In this document: positions 6,557 to 8,929 of the stretch, in pieces | Position numbering within the stretch: position 1 is the first letter of the stretch | Layout of the letters: each line of letters starts with the position of its first letter | Source of the DNA: CAYRTD01 sp964426915 | GTDB lineage: Bacteria; Bacteroidota; Bacteroidia; Bacteroidales; GCA-2748055 | Length of the DNA: 8,929 bases | Assembly: GCA_964426915.1 (NCBI GenBank) | Contig: CAYRTD010000157.1 | Coordinates: 1 to 8,929, forward strand | Reading direction: 5' to 3' | Program-made: the position numbers and the translations under genes | Notes under the pieces: generated by a model | The model's input: the letters and a program-made list of their open reading frames with translations, nothing else | The model's database searches: none | Told to the model about the DNA's origin: nothing

Positions 6557-7900
6557 ATGATTGAAAATGTATCCATATTAATAGTAGATGATGAAGAATC
6601 CGTACGGGATTCTCTCTACAACTGGTTCATTGACGACGGATATCATGTTGAATGTGCAGAGAATGCAAAAGATGCATTATCACTCCTTGAGGCCAGGGAT
6701 TTCGACATTGTTCTTGCCGATATCAAAATGCCGGGAATGGATGGTATGGAGATGCAGCGCCGGATAAAAACAATGAACAAGGAGCCGGTAATTATCATTA
6801 TGACAGCTTTCGCGGCGGTAGACACAGCAGTACAGGCTCTCAAAGACGGAGCCTTCGACTATATAACCAAGCCATTCGACCCGGACGATCTTTCACACCT
6901 GATAAGAAATGCAGCTACACAGGCAACGCTCAAAAATGAAAATGAAAATCTGAAAAATAAACTGACTTCACTGGAAGATGTTGAAGATCTTATTGGAGAG
7001 AGCGAAGCCTTAAAGAAAGTCCTTCGGGAAGTTGAAAGTGTTGCACAATCTAATTCCTCGGTTATTATCACAGGAGAAAGCGGCACGGGCAAAGAGCTAA
7101 TTGCCAGGGCTATACACTCAAACTCCTCACGGAAATTTTTCCCAATGGTAAGTGTACATTGTGGAGCGCTTAGCGAAAGTCTACTCGAAAGTGAACTTTT
7201 TGGACATGAAAAAGGTGCATTTACCGGAGCATCCTTTAACAGAAAAGGAAGATTTGAGATGGCCGATGGTGGTTCGATCTTTCTGGATGAAATAGCCACT
7301 ATTTCGCCTAAAATGCAGATTGAACTCTTACGTGTGCTTGAGTCAAAAACCTTTGTCAGGGTCGGAGGGAATAAAGAGATCAAATCAGATTTCAGGGTTA
7401 TCTGTGCCACCAACCGAAATTTAAGAAACATGGTTAAAAACGGCACATTCCGCGAGGATTTGTATTACCGTTTGAATGTCGTGAACATCCGGATTCCTCC
7501 TTTGCGTGAAAGGACAGAAGATATCCCCCTCCTTGCCAATCACTTTATTAAAAAATACTGCACTGCTATGAGCAGGGATTTGATTTCCATTGAACCGGCT
7601 GCTATGAATTACCTTAAAGAACTGGAGTTCCCAGGAAATGTGAGGGAACTGGAAAATATGATCGAAAGAGCTATTGTAATCGGAAACGGAAAAGAAATAA
7701 AGCTTAAAGACCTTCCCATGGGGAAGGAGGTTATGAGCCGTTCGATTGAGAGCCTTGACGACCTGGAGAAAAAACATATAATGACAATCCTTGATAAGTA
7801 CAGCTGGAATATATCACGTGCAGCAAAAGCACTAAAGATCGATCGTGCAACTTTGTATAATAAAATTAAAAAGTTTAAACTCAAACAGAAGAGTTCATAA
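6557..7900 (+). CDS. NtrC-family sigma-54-dependent response regulator
   Basis: A full-length 447-residue transcription activator with three domains. The receiver (about 1-120) has Asp11/Asp12, phospho-acceptor Asp55 (LADIKMPG), Thr83 and Lys105. The AAA+ domain (about 143-375) has Walker A GESGTGKE (173-180), the sigma-54-contacting GAFTGA loop (220-225), Walker B FLDE (Asp244, Glu245) and arginine-finger region FREDLYYRL (Arg299, Arg305). A Fis-type helix-turn-helix ends the protein (about 405-442, NISRAAKALKIDRATLYNKI). Nothing needed for sigma-54 activation is missing. The start ATG follows the kinase stop after 12 bp with an A-rich leader (TTAGAAAA), so the pair is co-transcribed. Sigma-54-like sites at 2828-2843 and perhaps 4852-4867 are plausible targets. 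Confidence 0.96.
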   Translation: MIENVSILIVDDEESVRDSLYNWFIDDGYHVECAENAKDALSLLEARDFDIVLADIKMPGMDGMEMQRRIKTMNKEPVIIIMTAFAAVDTAVQALKDGAFDYITKPFDPDDLSHLIRNAATQATLKNENENLKNKLTSLEDVEDLIGESEALKKVLREVESVAQSNSSVIITGESGTGKELIARAIHSNSSRKFFPMVSVHCGALSESLLESELFGHEKGAFTGASFNRKGRFEMADGGSIFLDEIATISPKMQIELLRVLESKTFVRVGGNKEIKSDFRVICATNRNLRNMVKNGTFREDLYYRLNVVNIRIPPLRERTEDIPLLANHFIKKYCTAMSRDLISIEPAAMNYLKELEFPGNVRELENMIERAIVIGNGKEIKLKDLPMGKEVMSRSIESLDDLEKKHIMTILDKYSWNISRAAKALKIDRATLYNKIKKFKLKQKSS

Positions 7901-7956
7901 CTTATTCTCATCACCGGAACATTTGTCGTTTAAATCACTATTACATATTCAGGGGC

Positions 7957-8523
7957 TTGGAGGAAAGAGAAAAGATCATATTAATATCATGCGGTTATTT
8001 TGAACCGGAAATAACCGAACGAATAAAAGATGACATATCAAGTGTATTCAACTATCCTGTATTTTATAAACATTGCACCATGGATATCAGCAGTTTCTAT
8101 AATCCCGGCCGCCGACAATATGATGCCAATAAAATCCTTACAACAATTTCCGAAAATTCACCACAAGGGTATATAAAAACCGTAGGACTTCTCAGAGTAG
8201 ATCTTTTCATTCCTATTTTAACCTATATTTTTGGTCAGGCCTCACTAAACGGTAATATTGCCATTGCTTCACTTTACAGACTCCGGAATGAACTTTACGG
8301 ACTGGCAATAGATAATGAATTACTTTTGGAGCGATTCAGTAAAGTGGTCGTACATGAATTAGGGCATACATTCGGGTTAATTCACTGTCATGATCCGTTT
8401 TGCATCATGAGATCCAGTACCTATGTTGAAGATCTGGATCAGAAGGATAAATACCTCTGTCATGTCTGCAGCGAGGAAATGAAAAACCGGTCAGGTTCTT
8501 CAAAAATTCCCAAAAGCAGTTAA
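7957..8523 (+). CDS. Archaemetzincin-type zinc metalloprotease
   Basis: A protein of about 188 residues carrying the archaemetzincin signature: HELGHTFGLIH (zinc ligands His133, His137, His143; catalytic Glu134), Cys144, Cys149, Met151 of the Met-turn, and a C-terminal CHVC pair (Cys168, Cys171), which together supply the second, structural zinc site. Between Met151 and Cys168 there are 16 residues. Upstream family-like stretches are PGRRQYDANKIL and DLFIPILTYIFGQA. There is no signal peptide, so it is probably cytoplasmic. The start is uncertain: TTG at 7957 is used because family members begin close to the KIILISCG strand, no ATG occurs before residue 43, and the frame stays open back into the previous gene. 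It lies 56 bp after the regulator in the same direction with no terminator visible, so co-transcription is likely. Substrates of bacterial archaemetzincins are not known to me. Confidence 0.93.
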   Translation: MEEREKIILISCGYFEPEITERIKDDISSVFNYPVFYKHCTMDISSFYNPGRRQYDANKILTTISENSPQGYIKTVGLLRVDLFIPILTYIFGQASLNGNIAIASLYRLRNELYGLAIDNELLLERFSKVVVHELGHTFGLIHCHDPFCIMRSSTYVEDLDQKDKYLCHVCSEEMKNRSGSSKIPKSS

Positions 8524-8547
8524 TGCCGAAAAAATACAGTATGTTTA

Positions 8548-8579
8548 TTTGTTTACCGAACCCATAGCCTTTTTCTTTG
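8548..8579 (+). promoter_or_regulatory. Candidate Bacteroidota-type promoter of the ferredoxin gene
   Basis: TTTG (8548-8551), 20 bp, then TTTCTTTG (8572-8579) match the TTTG / TAnnTTTG pattern with one mismatch (A to T). Transcription would begin near 8586, about 40 nt before the ferredoxin ATG. This suggests the ferredoxin can be expressed independently of the archaemetzincin gene. Confidence 0.4.
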
Positions 8580-8625
8580 TTAGCCTATTATAAATCATTT
8601 CAAAATTCTAAAAAAAACATTAATT

Positions 8626-8820
8626 ATGGCTATTACTAAAGTATGGATTGAAGAAGGCTGTACATCCTGTGGCTTATGTGAAGAAACCTGTCCGGAGGTA
8701 TTCGAAATGCCCGACGAGGCAATTGTAAAAGAAGGAGCGGATTTTTCCGCCAACGAAGATTGTATTATTGAAGCGGCCGAAGATTGTCCTGTAGAGGTTA
8801 TTCATTACAAACAAGACTAA
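8626..8820 (+). CDS. Small single-cluster [4Fe-4S] ferredoxin
   Basis: A 64-residue soluble low-potential electron carrier. CTSCGLCEETCP supplies Cys12, Cys15, Cys18 and Cys22; the C-terminal half has only Cys46 and Cys54 (DCPVEVI). The spacing matches Desulfovibrio gigas ferredoxin II shifted by four residues: Cys12, 15, 18 and 54 would hold one cluster, while Cys22 and Cys46 would be the disulfide pair. This is family-based inference for the residue roles. The protein is acidic, as usual for ferredoxins. The leader is A-rich without a Shine-Dalgarno site, and a promoter-like element lies just upstream. It is 102 bp after the archaemetzincin gene; its redox partner is not in the window. Its TAA stop lies inside the right boundary repeat, but the length is normal, so it is not truncated. 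Confidence 0.95.
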   Translation: MAITKVWIEEGCTSCGLCEETCPEVFEMPDEAIVKEGADFSANEDCIIEAAEDCPVEVIHYKQD

Positions 8821-8839
8821 ATAGTGTCTGTCCATAATG
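8816..8839 (+). repeat. Right copy of the 24-bp perfect inverted repeat
   Basis: Exact reverse complement of bases 1-24. It begins in the last sense codon of the ferredoxin gene, includes its TAA stop (8818-8820) and runs out into non-coding sequence. The stop is at the same place in the repeat as the hybrid kinase stop in the left copy. The mobile-element boundary may lie inside the repeat, for example just after the TAA, with the shared ACTAA part being target preference. Confidence 0.8.
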
Positions 8840-8929
8840 TCCAAAATACTCATTCAGTGTTAAATTTCAGCGGCATTCGTGAGCTCGTTATCACTCGGTT
8901 CTGCGTTGCTGCAAAAATTTTAAATCCTC
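8821..8929 (+). mobile_element. Probable end of an insertion-sequence-like or dispersed repeat, cut by the window
   Basis: No gene is seen after the ferredoxin stop. The stretch begins with the repeated part ATAGTGTCTGTCC and continues through GAGCTCG, GGTTCTGCGTTGCTGC and AAAATTTTAAATCCTC to the window end. Small complementary bits (GTGA/TCAC around 8880-8893) suggest a folded, non-coding element end. No transposase frame is visible in the 109 bases, so a mobile element is inferred only from the inverted copy at bases 1-24. A dispersed palindromic repeat is the alternative. Confidence 0.4.

Noticed and set aside
6859..7446. 195-codon open frame on the minus strand
   Set aside because: Antisense to the receiver/AAA+ part of the sigma-54 regulator, whose Walker and GAFTGA motifs are intact; low-complexity Ser/Leu-rich product.
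1..8929. CRISPR array, tRNA, rRNA or riboswitch
   Set aside because: No regularly spaced repeats, cloverleaf-like sequence or known conserved RNA motif was seen on either strand.

Overview
The window is about 8.9 kb of AT-rich DNA, probably from an anaerobic Bacteroidota bacterium, perhaps of the Marinilabiliales/Bacteroidales type. This rests on A-rich, mostly Shine-Dalgarno-free start regions, two candidate promoters of the Bacteroidota TTTG / TAnnTTTG type, a hybrid kinase and a single-cluster ferredoxin that resemble Bacteroidota proteins, and sigma-54 two-component genes. The assignment is inference; no rRNA or other marker gene is present.

Layout. Bases 20-2383 (minus strand) encode a soluble hybrid histidine kinase (PAS-PAS-HisKA-HATPase-REC-Hpt). 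A 507-bp divergent intergenic region (2384-2890) follows, with dyads, three AACACCT repeats and a sigma-54-like promoter. Bases 2891-4576 (+) encode a membrane-anchored fusion: signal peptide, PstS-like periplasmic binding domain, one transmembrane helix and a cytoplasmic domain resembling the glycine-cleavage H protein, in which the lipoyl-lysine position is a glycine. A 321-bp spacer (4577-4897) carries a 12-bp inverted repeat with a 41-nt loop and two candidate promoters. Then come a membrane sensor kinase whose periplasmic loop has CXXCH and CX4CH heme-c-type motifs (4898-6544), an NtrC-family sigma-54 response regulator 12 bp downstream (6557-7900), an archaemetzincin-type zinc metalloprotease (7957-8523) and a small [4Fe-4S] ferredoxin (8626-8820).

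How the genes may work together. The binding-protein/H-like fusion, heme-motif kinase and sigma-54 regulator look like one signalling unit: a periplasmic ligand or redox signal is detected, the NtrC-type regulator is phosphorylated, and sigma-54 promoters fire, possibly including the one in front of the fusion gene (positive autoregulation). The archaemetzincin is close enough to be co-transcribed. The ferredoxin probably has its own promoter and may be an unrelated neighbour. The hybrid kinase is divergent and ends in an Hpt domain with no partner receiver protein visible here.

Boundaries. Bases 1-24 and 8816-8839 form a perfect 24-bp inverted repeat enclosing essentially the whole window. 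The TAA stop codons of the two outward-facing terminal genes sit at the same position inside the two copies. The segment may be bounded by two inverted copies of an insertion-sequence-like repeat; the last ~90 bases look like the inside of such an element.
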